Positions 6,274-13,027 of a stretch of 21,457 bases of DNA are shown piece after piece. Made by a program: the position numbers and the translations under genes. Location: the NCBI GenBank assembly GCA_004554165.1, contig SFNQ01000031.1, positions 1 to 21,457 on the forward strand, read 5' to 3'. Origin of the DNA: Clostridiales bacterium (GTDB lineage Bacteria > Bacillota > Clostridia > Christensenellales > CAG-138). Below the pieces are notes generated by a model that searched no databases, was not told the origin of the DNA, and saw only the letters and a list, made by a program, of their open reading frames with translations. The number at the start of each line of letters is the position of its first letter. The stretch's first letter is position 1.

Positions 6274-7995
6274 GTGAGAAAGCGTCATCAGGAGCGCAAT
6301 GTTTTTTTTGAACAGGAGGAAGCGGGGCTTCCCGAGGTCAGCGAACTGGCGCTGGCAGAGGAACCTTTGTTTGAAACGAACAGAAAACCGAAAGTCCATC
6401 CGCGCATCATCATCGTCTCCGCGCTGATTCTGGTTTTTCTAATCATCGGCGGCGTCTATCTTTATGTTTCCGAACAGGCGCGCGTTGCAGAGGAACGCGC
6501 CTCCATCGCGCTTGCCGAGGAGGAGGCCCTGCGCAGGCAGCAGCAGGAAAACGAAGAAAAATACAATCAGATCATGAATTCCGGCGTTTTTCTGCCGGGA
6601 ATTACGGTCGAGGGCGTTGATATCGGCGGAATGAGCCGCAGCGAGGCCACCGCAGCATTGCAGGCGCTTCTTGCGGATCGCGCGCCAAAGGGCTCTCTTA
6701 CGCTCAATTATGGTGAGCAGAGTTTTCAGTTTGACCTCAGCGACATCGCCACATCCAGTAATCTTGAAACGGTTCTGGATGAGGCGCTGCGGCTGGCGCG
6801 CTCCGATAATATGGAAGATGCGCTTGCCCGTGCGGAGGAGATTGCCGAAAAGGGCCATGCCTTCACCCTGACCTCTCAATATGATTTTCAGACCGTTGCG
6901 CAGCGCGTTGCGGAGCTTTCCTCTCAGATTAACCAGCCGGCGAAAAACGCCTCCATCGGCACGGTGGATACCGTCAACCACACCGTCGTTCTGAGCGACG
7001 CCGTGGCGGGCGTTCAGGTAAAGGAGGAGGAACTGGTCGCCGCCATTACCAACGCCATTCTGACCAACAATATGAGCCCCATTACCATTCCCACAGACAC
7101 CATCCAGCCCACGGTGCTCGGCGAACATCTCAAGATGATCGAGGTCTCTGCCGAGACCAGCTTTAAAGGGAGCACGAGCAACCGGATTTACAACATCAAG
7201 AAGGGCGCGGACCTGATCAACGGCAAGGTTCTTGCGCCTGGCGAGGTGTTCTCCACAAACGATGTGCTGGGCGTGCGCACCTATCAGAACGGCTGGAAAG
7301 AGGCCAACGCCTATGTGGGCGGAACCACCGACCTGCAGGCGGGCGGCGGCGTTTGCCAGCTATCCTCCACGCTGTACAATGCCGTAGTAAAAGCGGATCT
7401 TGAAGTCGTCTACCGCCGCAACCACTCGATGCCGGTTTCCTATATCGGAAAGGGGCTGGACGCCACCATCAATTCTGTCGGCAACATCATCGATTTCAAG
7501 TTTGCCAACAATACGGACAGCGATCTGGTGATTTTTGCCTGGACTTCCGGTAAAACCGTGTATTTTAAAATCATCCGTTCGGCCTTCCAAACCACGGAAT
7601 ACGATGAGATCCGGCTGAGCGCGGAGAAGATTTCCACGGTATACCCCACCGGCGAGATGGAGGTCATCTTTGATCCGATGCTGGCCCCCGGCACGGAGGA
7701 GATCGACGTTCCCACATCGAACGGCTCCATCTATCAATCCTACAAAAACTATTATAAGAACGGAGAGAAGGTTCGCTCCGAAAAGCTGGCGCAGTCCACC
7801 TACCGCGCCTATGCGGGTTCCAAACGCGTTGGGCCGGCATTGGTCACGCCGGATTTGCCCCCCATTTTGACGGAAACGCCCTATCTGCCAGTGGTCACAC
7901 CGGAACCGGCAACGCCTGTACCAGAGCAGACCCCGGAACCGGTCATCGATCCCGGCACACCGGTCCCCGAAAACCCCGATATCCCGGTTGGCTGA
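6274..7995 (+). CDS. VanW-domain, membrane-anchored peptidoglycan-binding protein
   Basis: The start chosen is GTG 6274, because AAGGGGG (6260-6265) lies 8 bases in front of it; the longer frame from 6208 has no ribosome binding site. The 573-residue product has a cytoplasmic charged N-terminus, one membrane segment (about 44-66, IIIVSALILVFLIIGGVYL), a charged helical stretch (68-100) and a PG_binding_4-like domain (about 106-218, GITVEGVDIGGMSRSEA). The VanW domain (about 298-430) shows FSTNDVLGVRTYQNGW and GGGVCQLSSTLYNAV. A short G5-like segment (about 473-520) and a Pro/Glu/Thr-rich tail (about 527-573, with TPEP and TPVPE units) follow. The protein probably sits outside the membrane facing the wall. 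VanW function is unproven, and this is not evidence of glycopeptide resistance. Confidence 0.9.
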   Translation: MRKRHQERNVFFEQEEAGLPEVSELALAEEPLFETNRKPKVHPRIIIVSALILVFLIIGGVYLYVSEQARVAEERASIALAEEEALRRQQQENEEKYNQIMNSGVFLPGITVEGVDIGGMSRSEATAALQALLADRAPKGSLTLNYGEQSFQFDLSDIATSSNLETVLDEALRLARSDNMEDALARAEEIAEKGHAFTLTSQYDFQTVAQRVAELSSQINQPAKNASIGTVDTVNHTVVLSDAVAGVQVKEEELVAAITNAILTNNMSPITIPTDTIQPTVLGEHLKMIEVSAETSFKGSTSNRIYNIKKGADLINGKVLAPGEVFSTNDVLGVRTYQNGWKEANAYVGGTTDLQAGGGVCQLSSTLYNAVVKADLEVVYRRNHSMPVSYIGKGLDATINSVGNIIDFKFANNTDSDLVIFAWTSGKTVYFKIIRSAFQTTEYDEIRLSAEKISTVYPTGEMEVIFDPMLAPGTEEIDVPTSNGSIYQSYKNYYKNGEKVRSEKLAQSTYRAYAGSKRVGPALVTPDLPPILTETPYLPVVTPEPATPVPEQTPEPVIDPGTPVPENPDIPVG

Positions 7996-8147
7996 GACGA
8001 CTGCTGAAATGCGGCGGGAGAAGGAATTCCGTCTCACCGGGATGGCAAGGCGGCAGAGTACCCCGCCCCTTGCCCGGGGCGAGTGATCCAGCGCCTGCGC
8101 CACGGGCGCCTGCCAGCACAGCGTACAGGAAAGGCTCGGATTTGTTA

Positions 8148-8201
8148 AAGCGTAAGTGTAAGACGCCGGCAAGCGTTTTACATTTGCGCTTATTCTTTTG
8201 T
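8148..8201 (+). terminator. 18-bp hairpin with U-rich tail after the VanW-domain gene
   Basis: Arms 8148-8165 and 8174-8191 pair over all 18 positions around an 8-base loop. Three of the pairs are G-U when read as plus-strand RNA and would be A-C mismatches in minus-strand RNA, so the element works as a plus-strand transcript. TTATTCTTTTG follows. It ends the VanW-gene transcript about 155 bp past the stop, before the convergent Cys-rich gene. The rest of 7996-8351 holds a GC-rich CGCCCC/GGGGCG stem (about 8069-8086) and no credible gene. Confidence 0.6.
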
Positions 8202-8351
8202 AGCGAAGGTGCAATTGGTCTGGCATGGCGCCTTTCGTTGGAAAATCCGGCGCAGTCATCGCCCAATTCCAATGCAGCCGCCATCCGTTTCGCTCCGGCT
8301 GGATGCTGCCCTGTGACAGGCGAAAGCGTAGATTCCGACCCGCTGTCGCCC

Positions 8352-8552
8352 TCAATCCTCTTCCCCGTGCTCGCGATCATAGCGCTCACGGAGCATGGCA
8401 ATCCATTCAAGCCGATCGCCCTCCACGGGAGACTGCTCCGTTCCCATGCAGGCGTTGCAGGTTGAAAAACAGTTTGGGCAGATACACCGGCTCTCCAGCC
8501 CACGCTCATCCTGCACCATATAGATTCCGCAGTTTTGGCAGCTGCACCGCAT
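8352..8552 (-). CDS. 66-residue Cys-rich zinc-ribbon-like protein
   Basis: I do not recognise a named family. Two CxCxxC motifs (CSCQNC at 3-8 and CICPNC at 23-28) are followed by CxxC (32-35), giving eight cysteines that could bind zinc or an iron-sulfur centre. The C-terminal half (about 45-66) is a charged, probably helical segment ending in EHGEED. ATG 8552 was chosen because GAAGGGGGG stands 6 bases upstream. A second ATG at 8558 directly abuts the G-run, and the frame further upstream is only open sequence. The gene has its own promoter (8581-8609) just past the tusA terminator, so it is transcribed apart from the selenium genes. No signal peptide or membrane segment is seen, so it is probably cytoplasmic. 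Confidence 0.75.
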   Translation of the reverse strand: MRCSCQNCGIYMVQDERGLESRCICPNCFSTCNACMGTEQSPVEGDRLEWIAMLRERYDREHGEED

Positions 8553-8580
8553 TTGCATCCCCCCTTCTTTTTGCGGTTTG

Positions 8581-8609
8581 AGTGTAGCACAATGCCCGTG
8601 GTTCTGCAA
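8581..8609 (-). promoter_or_regulatory. promoter of the Cys-rich small protein
   Basis: On the minus strand TTGCAG (8609-8604) and TACACT (8586-8581) are 17 bp apart. Initiation would fall a few bases before the G-rich ribosome binding site at 8559-8564. The promoter starts immediately after the terminator of the preceding unit. Confidence 0.5.
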
Positions 8610-8617
8610 CGCAAAAT

Positions 8618-8665
8618 CAAAAAACGCACAAAACGGGACGGCGCCCGATAAAAGACGCCGTCCCG
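8618..8665 (-). terminator. intrinsic terminator of the yedE-tusA unit
   Basis: On the minus strand a perfect 10-bp stem, CGGGACGGCG (8665-8656) with CGCCGTCCCG (8643-8634), encloses a 12-base loop. TTTTGTGCG and a run of six Ts follow. It starts 27 bp after the tusA stop. Confidence 0.85.
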
Positions 8666-8692
8666 CAATGCTGTAGCAGCAGATCTCCGGCA

Positions 8693-8902
8693 TTACGCTT
8701 TTTTCAGCGTAAGCGTGTAATCGCCGCCCTCCTCCGTCACTTCGACGGCATATTTTCTTGCTTTTGCAAAGCGGCTGATATTCTCAACGGAAGCCATGTT
8801 ATCCACCATAACGGCGACTCCCTCCGGGTTGCTCTGAATCGCTTTCTGGGTGCGCACCACGGGTTCCGGGCAGGCAAGCCCTCTCGCATCGATCTTCATC
8901 AT
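8693..8902 (-). CDS. TusA/SirA-like sulfur (selenium) carrier protein
   Basis: The 69-residue protein is a single TusA-fold domain with its active-site CPEP motif at 11-14 (Cys11 would carry the persulfide or perselenide). Family members accept sulfur from desulfurases and pass it on. In many anaerobes the homologue next to yedE and selD is YedF, in which this domain is fused to a DsrE-like half; that second half is missing here, since the stop comes directly after DYTLTLKKA. The start MMKIDARGLACPEP has AAGGA about 10 bases upstream. It lies 2 bp after yedE and before a terminator, so the two are co-transcribed. A role in delivering selenium is inferred from context only. Confidence 0.88.
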   Translation of the reverse strand: MMKIDARGLACPEPVVRTQKAIQSNPEGVAVMVDNMASVENISRFAKARKYAVEVTEEGGDYTLTLKKA

Positions 8903-8904
8903 AC

Positions 8905-9963
8905 TCAATCCATCCTTTCTCTGTTCAGCAGCCCAACAATTGTGAGCACCACAAAGCCGACGACGACCATGACCATACCGTTGGTCGTGGGTCCATTGGC
9001 AGAGGAAGCGAGGCCGAAATTGTGGCAGATGGCAGCGCCGACGATATAGCCGGTTACGGTCACGGCGGAATCCGAGTTGCCCTCGCCCGCGAGAATCAGC
9101 TGGCGCAGCGGGCAACCGCCCAGCAGGACGCTGCCCCAACCGACAAGCGCCATGCCAAGGAAGTTCCAAACGCCATCCGTATGCGCCACAGGCTGACCGG
9201 CAAAGGCGAGGTTGAACTTTCCAAGGATCAGGTTGCCGATAATGCAAACGACGATGACGGCGATAAAGCCGAAGAGCATGTCGAAATCACGGAACATGAT
9301 CGCATCGCGGCTGGCGGCAACGGTGCAAAAACGCGTCCGCTGCGCAAGAGCGCCCACAAGAAGACCGGCAATCAGCGAAACAAGAATCGCCGCATGCAGC
9401 GCGCCGGGGCCGCCGCCTGCTTCCGTGGCTGCAAAGAGCGAGGGCACCAGCAGGAATACGAGCAGCAGCACAAGCATCATGGCCGGAAATACGCCGCCCT
9501 CCGTCAGCGACTGCTGATAGGTACGCTTGAGCGAGAACCCGCCGCGCAGCCAGAGCGTGCCCACGAAGATGCCGGCAACAAAGCCGACGAGACCGACCAC
9601 GGCGTTCAAATCGCCGCCGCCAATGCGGAGCATCATGCGAAGCGGGCAGCCGAGGAACATAAGCGCGCCGATCATGACAAAGACGGCGATGAGGAATCGC
9701 GTCATGGGCGACGAACCGCCACGCGGCTTGAACTCCTTCTTCACGATGGCCATAATCATTGCGCCAAGCACAAGACCGATGATCTCCGGGCGCACATACT
9801 GCACCGCTGCCGCGGAATGCAGCTTCGTGGCTCCTGCAATGTCACGCAGAAAACACGCGATACAGAAGCCCATGTTTCCGGGATTGCCCAAAGCGGCAAG
9901 TGCAACCGCGACCGCGCCGATAACGGCGCCAACGGCAACAACCGCCCAACTCTTTTTTGTCAT
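8905..9963 (-). CDS. yedE: YedE family putative selenium transporter
   Basis: This 352-residue membrane protein belongs to the YeeE/YedE family, within the selenium-associated YedE subgroup. About ten hydrophobic segments are visible. The signature sequences are GNPGNMGFCIACFLRD near residue 27, a GCPLR motif in each half (about 105 and about 285), and RTRFCTVAASRD before the second half, consistent with an internally duplicated transporter using buried cysteines. It is probably in the cytoplasmic membrane and brings in a selenium or sulfur compound. The link to selenium comes from comparative genomics of the family and from the neighbours selD and yqeB. AGGGAGGG precedes the ATG closely, and a good promoter lies at 10016-10044. 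Confidence 0.92.
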   Translation of the reverse strand: MTKKSWAVVAVGAVIGAVAVALAALGNPGNMGFCIACFLRDIAGATKLHSAAAVQYVRPEIIGLVLGAMIMAIVKKEFKPRGGSSPMTRFLIAVFVMIGALMFLGCPLRMMLRIGGGDLNAVVGLVGFVAGIFVGTLWLRGGFSLKRTYQQSLTEGGVFPAMMLVLLLVFLLVPSLFAATEAGGGPGALHAAILVSLIAGLLVGALAQRTRFCTVAASRDAIMFRDFDMLFGFIAVIVVCIIGNLILGKFNLAFAGQPVAHTDGVWNFLGMALVGWGSVLLGGCPLRQLILAGEGNSDSAVTVTGYIVGAAICHNFGLASSANGPTTNGMVMVVVGFVVLTIVGLLNRERMD

Positions 9964-10015
9964 ATTACCCTCCCTGTGATCCGAATATTTTTGCTGTGGT
10001 TACGGAATCATACAT

Positions 10016-10044
10016 ATTCTAGCATGGCTAAACGTTATATGCAA
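10016..10044 (-). promoter_or_regulatory. promoter of yedE-tusA, with AT-rich upstream repeats
   Basis: On the minus strand TTGCAT (10044-10039) and TAGAAT (10021-10016) are 17 bp apart, and TGC before the -10 makes it an extended -10. Upstream (10057-10084) the 9-mer ATATTTTTC occurs twice, 19 bp apart on the plus strand, in an AT-rich tract that could be an UP element or regulator site. It shows that yedE-tusA is started separately from yqeC-yqeB-selD. Confidence 0.65.
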
Positions 10045-10124
10045 GCAAGGATAACGATATTTTTCACAAAAATGAATATTTTTCGACTGTAACTCCGCTC
10101 TGGAAATACCCGGCAGCATTCAGA

Positions 10125-10155
10125 AAAGAAAAAAGGCGCCGTCCTGCGCGGCGCC
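10125..10155 (-). terminator. intrinsic terminator downstream of selD
   Basis: On the minus strand GGCGCCG (10155-10149), a 7-base loop and CGGCGCC (10141-10135) form a stem followed by TTTTTTCTTTTC. It lies about 200 bp after the selD stop and ends the yqeC-yqeB-selD transcript. Confidence 0.85.
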
Positions 10156-10357
10156 ACAGTATGTCCGGCTAATACGAACCATTCCGACAGATAAGCTCCG
10201 GCGCAATCCGATAATCCGCCGTTTCTGTCCATTAACTGCGCATCCGGCAGGCCAGGATGAAAGCGGATCGCCATCGCAGGCAGCGCCGGCTCCCTCTTCT
10301 CCAAAATCTGCCGCAGCGCCGCCCTTTTGAACGTCTGCAAAAGCCTGCCGCTCCAGT
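10156..10357. other. 202-bp stretch between selD stop and its terminator, no assigned gene
   Basis: No recognisable gene or tRNA is seen. On the minus strand a frame starting at a TTG (10340) reads a protein-like stretch (FKRAALRQILEKREPALPAM), but it continues through the terminator to 10035 and has no convincing ribosome binding site. It may be a decayed gene, a long 3' untranslated region or a small RNA released from the selD message. Confidence 0.4.
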
Positions 10358-11392
10358 TCAGCGCAGCAGGATACGCTTTTCTCCCGCCTGCTGCATCACG
10401 CCAATCCGCTGCGCGCAGGGCACGGCATCCTTCAGCTCCGCAAAGAGCGCGTCCGCGTCGGCAGGATCCACGGCAATCAACAGGCCGCCTGCCGTCTGTG
10501 GATCAAAGAGCGCGTCCTGTACGGCGAGGTCGGTGCTACCCACATCGACCGCCTGCTCCGCAAAGGTTCGGTTTCGGTACATGCCCTCCGGCAGAATACC
10601 CATCTCCGCAAGGGTCAGCGCCTCGGGGATAATGGAAATGTTTTCCGTCGCCAGCAGGGCGGTCAGGTCGGACCCCTGCGTCATTTCGTACAGGTGTCCG
10701 AGCAGTCCAAAGCCTGTCACGTCGGTACAGGCGTGAACGCGGTATTTGACCATGCAGTCCCGGGCTGCCTTGTTCAGCGTGGTCATGAGCGTATAGGCCA
10801 GGGTTCTTCCCTCCTCGCTCAGGAGCTCGGCGCGCTGCGCCGTTGTGAGTATTCCGATGCCGAGGGGCTTGGTCAGAAAAAGAACGTCTCCCTCTCTGGC
10901 GCCGCTGTTGGTCAGGATTCTGTCCGGATGTACGAAACCAGTGACGGACAGGCCGTACTTGGGCTCCTCGTCAAAAATGCTGTGTCCCCCGGCAATCAGC
11001 GTTCCGGCCTCATAGGCCTTTTCATAGCCGCCCCGGAGCATGGCATGCACGGCCTCCTTCGGCATATCCTTGGGCACGCACATGATGTTCAGCGCCAGTT
11101 TCGGCTCGCCGCCCATGGCGTATATATCAGAGAGCGCATTGGTGGCTGCGATCTGGCCAAAAAGATGCGGGTCGTCTGCAATCGGCGGGAAAAAATCCAG
11201 CGTCTGCACGATTGCAAGGTCGTCGCTGACCCGATAGACGCAGGCATCGTCGGACTTGTCAAAGCCCACCAGCAGATTTGGATCGGAGCGCACGGGAATA
11301 TTCTCCAGCAGCTTTGCAAGCACTCCCGCGCCGACCTTTGCGCCGCAGCCGGCACACTTTGCCAGCTTCGTCAGTTTGACATCCTCTTCCAT
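10358..11392 (-). CDS. selD: selenide, water dikinase (selenophosphate synthase)
   Basis: SelD makes selenophosphate from selenide and ATP, the activated selenium donor for selenocysteine, selenouridine and the selenium cofactor of some molybdenum hydroxylases. The 344-residue protein has KCAGCGAKV near its start: Cys16 and Lys19 match the essential Cys17 and Lys20 of the E. coli enzyme. The active-site position is a plain cysteine, not an in-frame UGA. GFDKSDDACVYRV and QTLDFFPPIADDP carry the metal-binding aspartates, GGHSIFDEEPKYGL and TDVTGFGLLGHL follow, and DPQTAGGLLIAV is the C-terminal signature. It starts 4 bp after yqeB, with AAGGGAG inside the last yqeB codons, so translation is coupled. 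Confidence 0.97.
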   Translation of the reverse strand: MEEDVKLTKLAKCAGCGAKVGAGVLAKLLENIPVRSDPNLLVGFDKSDDACVYRVSDDLAIVQTLDFFPPIADDPHLFGQIAATNALSDIYAMGGEPKLALNIMCVPKDMPKEAVHAMLRGGYEKAYEAGTLIAGGHSIFDEEPKYGLSVTGFVHPDRILTNSGAREGDVLFLTKPLGIGILTTAQRAELLSEEGRTLAYTLMTTLNKAARDCMVKYRVHACTDVTGFGLLGHLYEMTQGSDLTALLATENISIIPEALTLAEMGILPEGMYRNRTFAEQAVDVGSTDLAVQDALFDPQTAGGLLIAVDPADADALFAELKDAVPCAQRIGVMQQAGEKRILLR

Positions 11393-11396
11393 TCAG

Positions 11397-12188
11397 CTAT
11401 GCTCCCTTCGATTTGAAATGCAGAATTGCCTCCAGCACGCCGCCGGCAACGCTCAGGGCTTTGTCGGAGATCAGATAGCAGTGCTCCACCTTGCAGCGCG
11501 GGTCCACATCGCCGCTCTTCATGCCCTTGTATACGGGCGTTCCATCCGGAAGAATGCCCCGAAGGACGCCGCGAATGCTGCTCACAATGGGACGGTCGTT
11601 CACATAAGCGCAGACCTCGCCGGCTTCGACCCGGTCGCCGATTTCATGGACGCAGCGGAACGTCCCGTCGCAGGGCGCGCGCAGCAGCCGTTCCAGCGTG
11701 TAGCCGCCAATATCGCCGGGAATCCCGGTGTTTGGAATCGCGCTGCCCTGGTAATAGGCTCGTCCAAGCGTATGCCCTCGCATGGTTTCCACCACCGCGT
11801 CGCAGTCGATACCCGCGGTAAAGCCGGGGCCCACCGCAACAACGATGGGCGCATCGCCGCGGGCAGTACCCACATTGCGCTTTGCAAGGATTGCATCCAC
11901 AATGGCGTCGGGCCGCAGCGCAGCCCTGCACGCCGCCTCCGGATCGGCAAGCACGGCGATTTTACCCTGGGACAGGATGGCTTTTGCCCCCTCCGGGTCG
12001 TTGGCACGTTGTGCAGCGACACCCTCGATCACCATTTCCCCGCGCACAATCGCCTCGGAAAAGCAGATGGTCCGGCGGATCGAGGTGGGCTTTTCCAGGT
12101 CGGTCATGGCGACGGAACAGCCGCTCTGCACGAGACGAAACGCAATACCGCTTGCAATATCGCCAGCGCCTTTTATCAAAACCAGCAT
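11397..12188 (-). CDS. yqeB: YqeB/EF2563-type selenium-dependent molybdenum hydroxylase maturation protein
   Basis: The 263-residue protein opens with a nucleotide-binding GAGDIASGIAFRL loop (7-19) and continues with the family core (VAVGPGFTAGIDCDAVVETMRGH; AIPNTGIPGDIGGYT). It ends with a lipoyl/biotinyl-like half (APCDGTFRCVHEIGDRVEAGEV). This family co-occurs with selD in organisms whose molybdenum hydroxylases carry labile selenium, and is thought to help insert the selenium. The biochemistry is not settled. Its ribosome binding site (AGAAAGGAT) overlaps the stop codon of yqeC. No hydroxylase gene is in the window. Confidence 0.93.
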   Translation of the reverse strand: MLVLIKGAGDIASGIAFRLVQSGCSVAMTDLEKPTSIRRTICFSEAIVRGEMVIEGVAAQRANDPEGAKAILSQGKIAVLADPEAACRAALRPDAIVDAILAKRNVGTARGDAPIVVAVGPGFTAGIDCDAVVETMRGHTLGRAYYQGSAIPNTGIPGDIGGYTLERLLRAPCDGTFRCVHEIGDRVEAGEVCAYVNDRPIVSSIRGVLRGILPDGTPVYKGMKSGDVDPRCKVEHCYLISDKALSVAGGVLEAILHFKSKGA

Positions 12189-12193
12189 CGTTT

Positions 12194-12916
12194 CTATCCT
12201 TTCTGCAACGATGTAATCAATACCCGCTCCACAAGGGAGGCGTCCAGCAGGCGGGCCACCGCCTCGCCGTCGGCCTGTTGATCCGGCGTGTCCGCCTTGT
12301 TGAGCAATACGGCAAAGCGCGTCTGCTCCCGCAATCCCTTGCGCTGACCATTGGGGTGGACAAGTACGGCAGCCACATCCGCAGGCCCTATCCTGTGCGA
12401 GGTCATTTTTCCAATCAGCTCCGCATAGCGTTCCGGCCGGAACGCCGCATCGGCCACGGGTTTTCCGATGCCGTCAAGTCCTGCGACGGCAATGACGAGC
12501 TTCACACCCTCCGGAATGACCGGCTCATGCTCCGCCGGGGCTTTGAGCGGCAGACGCCGGGCCCCGTCCGCCTCAATAAGCACATAATCGGAAAGCGCAG
12601 AAAGCGCCTGTACGCTCATCTGTCCGGCAACCAGCTTTCCGCTCCCGGCTTCCGTCTGCCCCACGCAAACCGTGGAGGAATGCCGGAACGCCGTCTCAAT
12701 CTCTTTTGCCGAGGTCCCCGCTACCACGGGAATCCCCTCCGGGGAAAAGATATGTGTCGTCGTCGTGACAATCACCCTGCCGCTGCGCGACAGCTCACCC
12801 GCAAGCCGGTACATCAGCGTCGTTTTCCCTCCGCCGCCGACAATCGCGGTCAGCCCCTGCGGAACTCCCAGCAGGGCTGCGATGGAATCTGTTCTGTGGC
12901 AAAGGACTGGTTCCAT
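12194..12916 (-). CDS. yqeC: YqeC family putative selenium-dependent hydroxylase accessory protein
   Basis: The 240-residue protein is a P-loop NTPase-like protein with GGGGKTT at 27-33, VTTTTHIFSPEG (50-61), IEADGARRLPLKAP (114-127) and a late LLNKAD segment resembling a GTPase base-specificity motif. YqeC is part of the genomic signature for selenium-containing molybdenum hydroxylases, together with SelD and YqeB; its chemical role is unknown. ATG 12916 was chosen over the in-frame GTG at 12922 because the GAGG ribosome binding site directly abuts the GTG but sits 5 bases before the ATG. It is the first gene of the yqeC-yqeB-selD operon. Confidence 0.9.
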   Translation of the reverse strand: MEPVLCHRTDSIAALLGVPQGLTAIVGGGGKTTLMYRLAGELSRSGRVIVTTTTHIFSPEGIPVVAGTSAKEIETAFRHSSTVCVGQTEAGSGKLVAGQMSVQALSALSDYVLIEADGARRLPLKAPAEHEPVIPEGVKLVIAVAGLDGIGKPVADAAFRPERYAELIGKMTSHRIGPADVAAVLVHPNGQRKGLREQTRFAVLLNKADTPDQQADGEAVARLLDASLVERVLITSLQKG

Positions 12917-12939
12917 GGTCACCTCGTTATTTCAATACG

Positions 12940-12968
12940 AGAATAGCACGATGTGTGCGGGAAGTCAA
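12940..12968 (-). promoter_or_regulatory. promoter of the yqeC-yqeB-selD operon
   Basis: On the minus strand TTGACT (12968-12963) and TATTCT (12945-12940) are 17 bp apart. The start region carries a small inverted repeat, CTCGT-N9-ACGAG (12923-12941), between the -10 and the ribosome binding site, which could be an operator. The selenium operon is therefore not simply read through from murI. Confidence 0.6.
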
Positions 12969-13027
12969 TTCCTCCTCCGGGAATGGACGCGCACGGCCCG
13001 GGAATTTTCCCCCTTCCCTTTCGCGGT

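Noticed and set aside
6274..7995. vancomycin resistance gene
   Set aside because: A VanW domain alone occurs in many wall proteins. No vanHAX or two-component genes are nearby.
9022..10092. 356-codon plus-strand frame opposite yedE
   Set aside because: It is charged low-complexity sequence antisense to a clear membrane transporter, and it crosses that gene's promoter.
10035..10340. 101-codon minus frame after selD as a real gene
   Set aside because: It starts at TTG with no good ribosome binding site and runs straight through a strong terminator. I kept only the stretch before the terminator as an open question.
9964..10357. tRNA-Sec gene near selD
   Set aside because: No TCA anticodon arm, T-loop consensus or long acceptor pairing was found in this gap on either strand.
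10358..11392. selenocysteine codon in selD
   Set aside because: The active-site position is an ordinary Cys codon, and the frame has no internal TGA.
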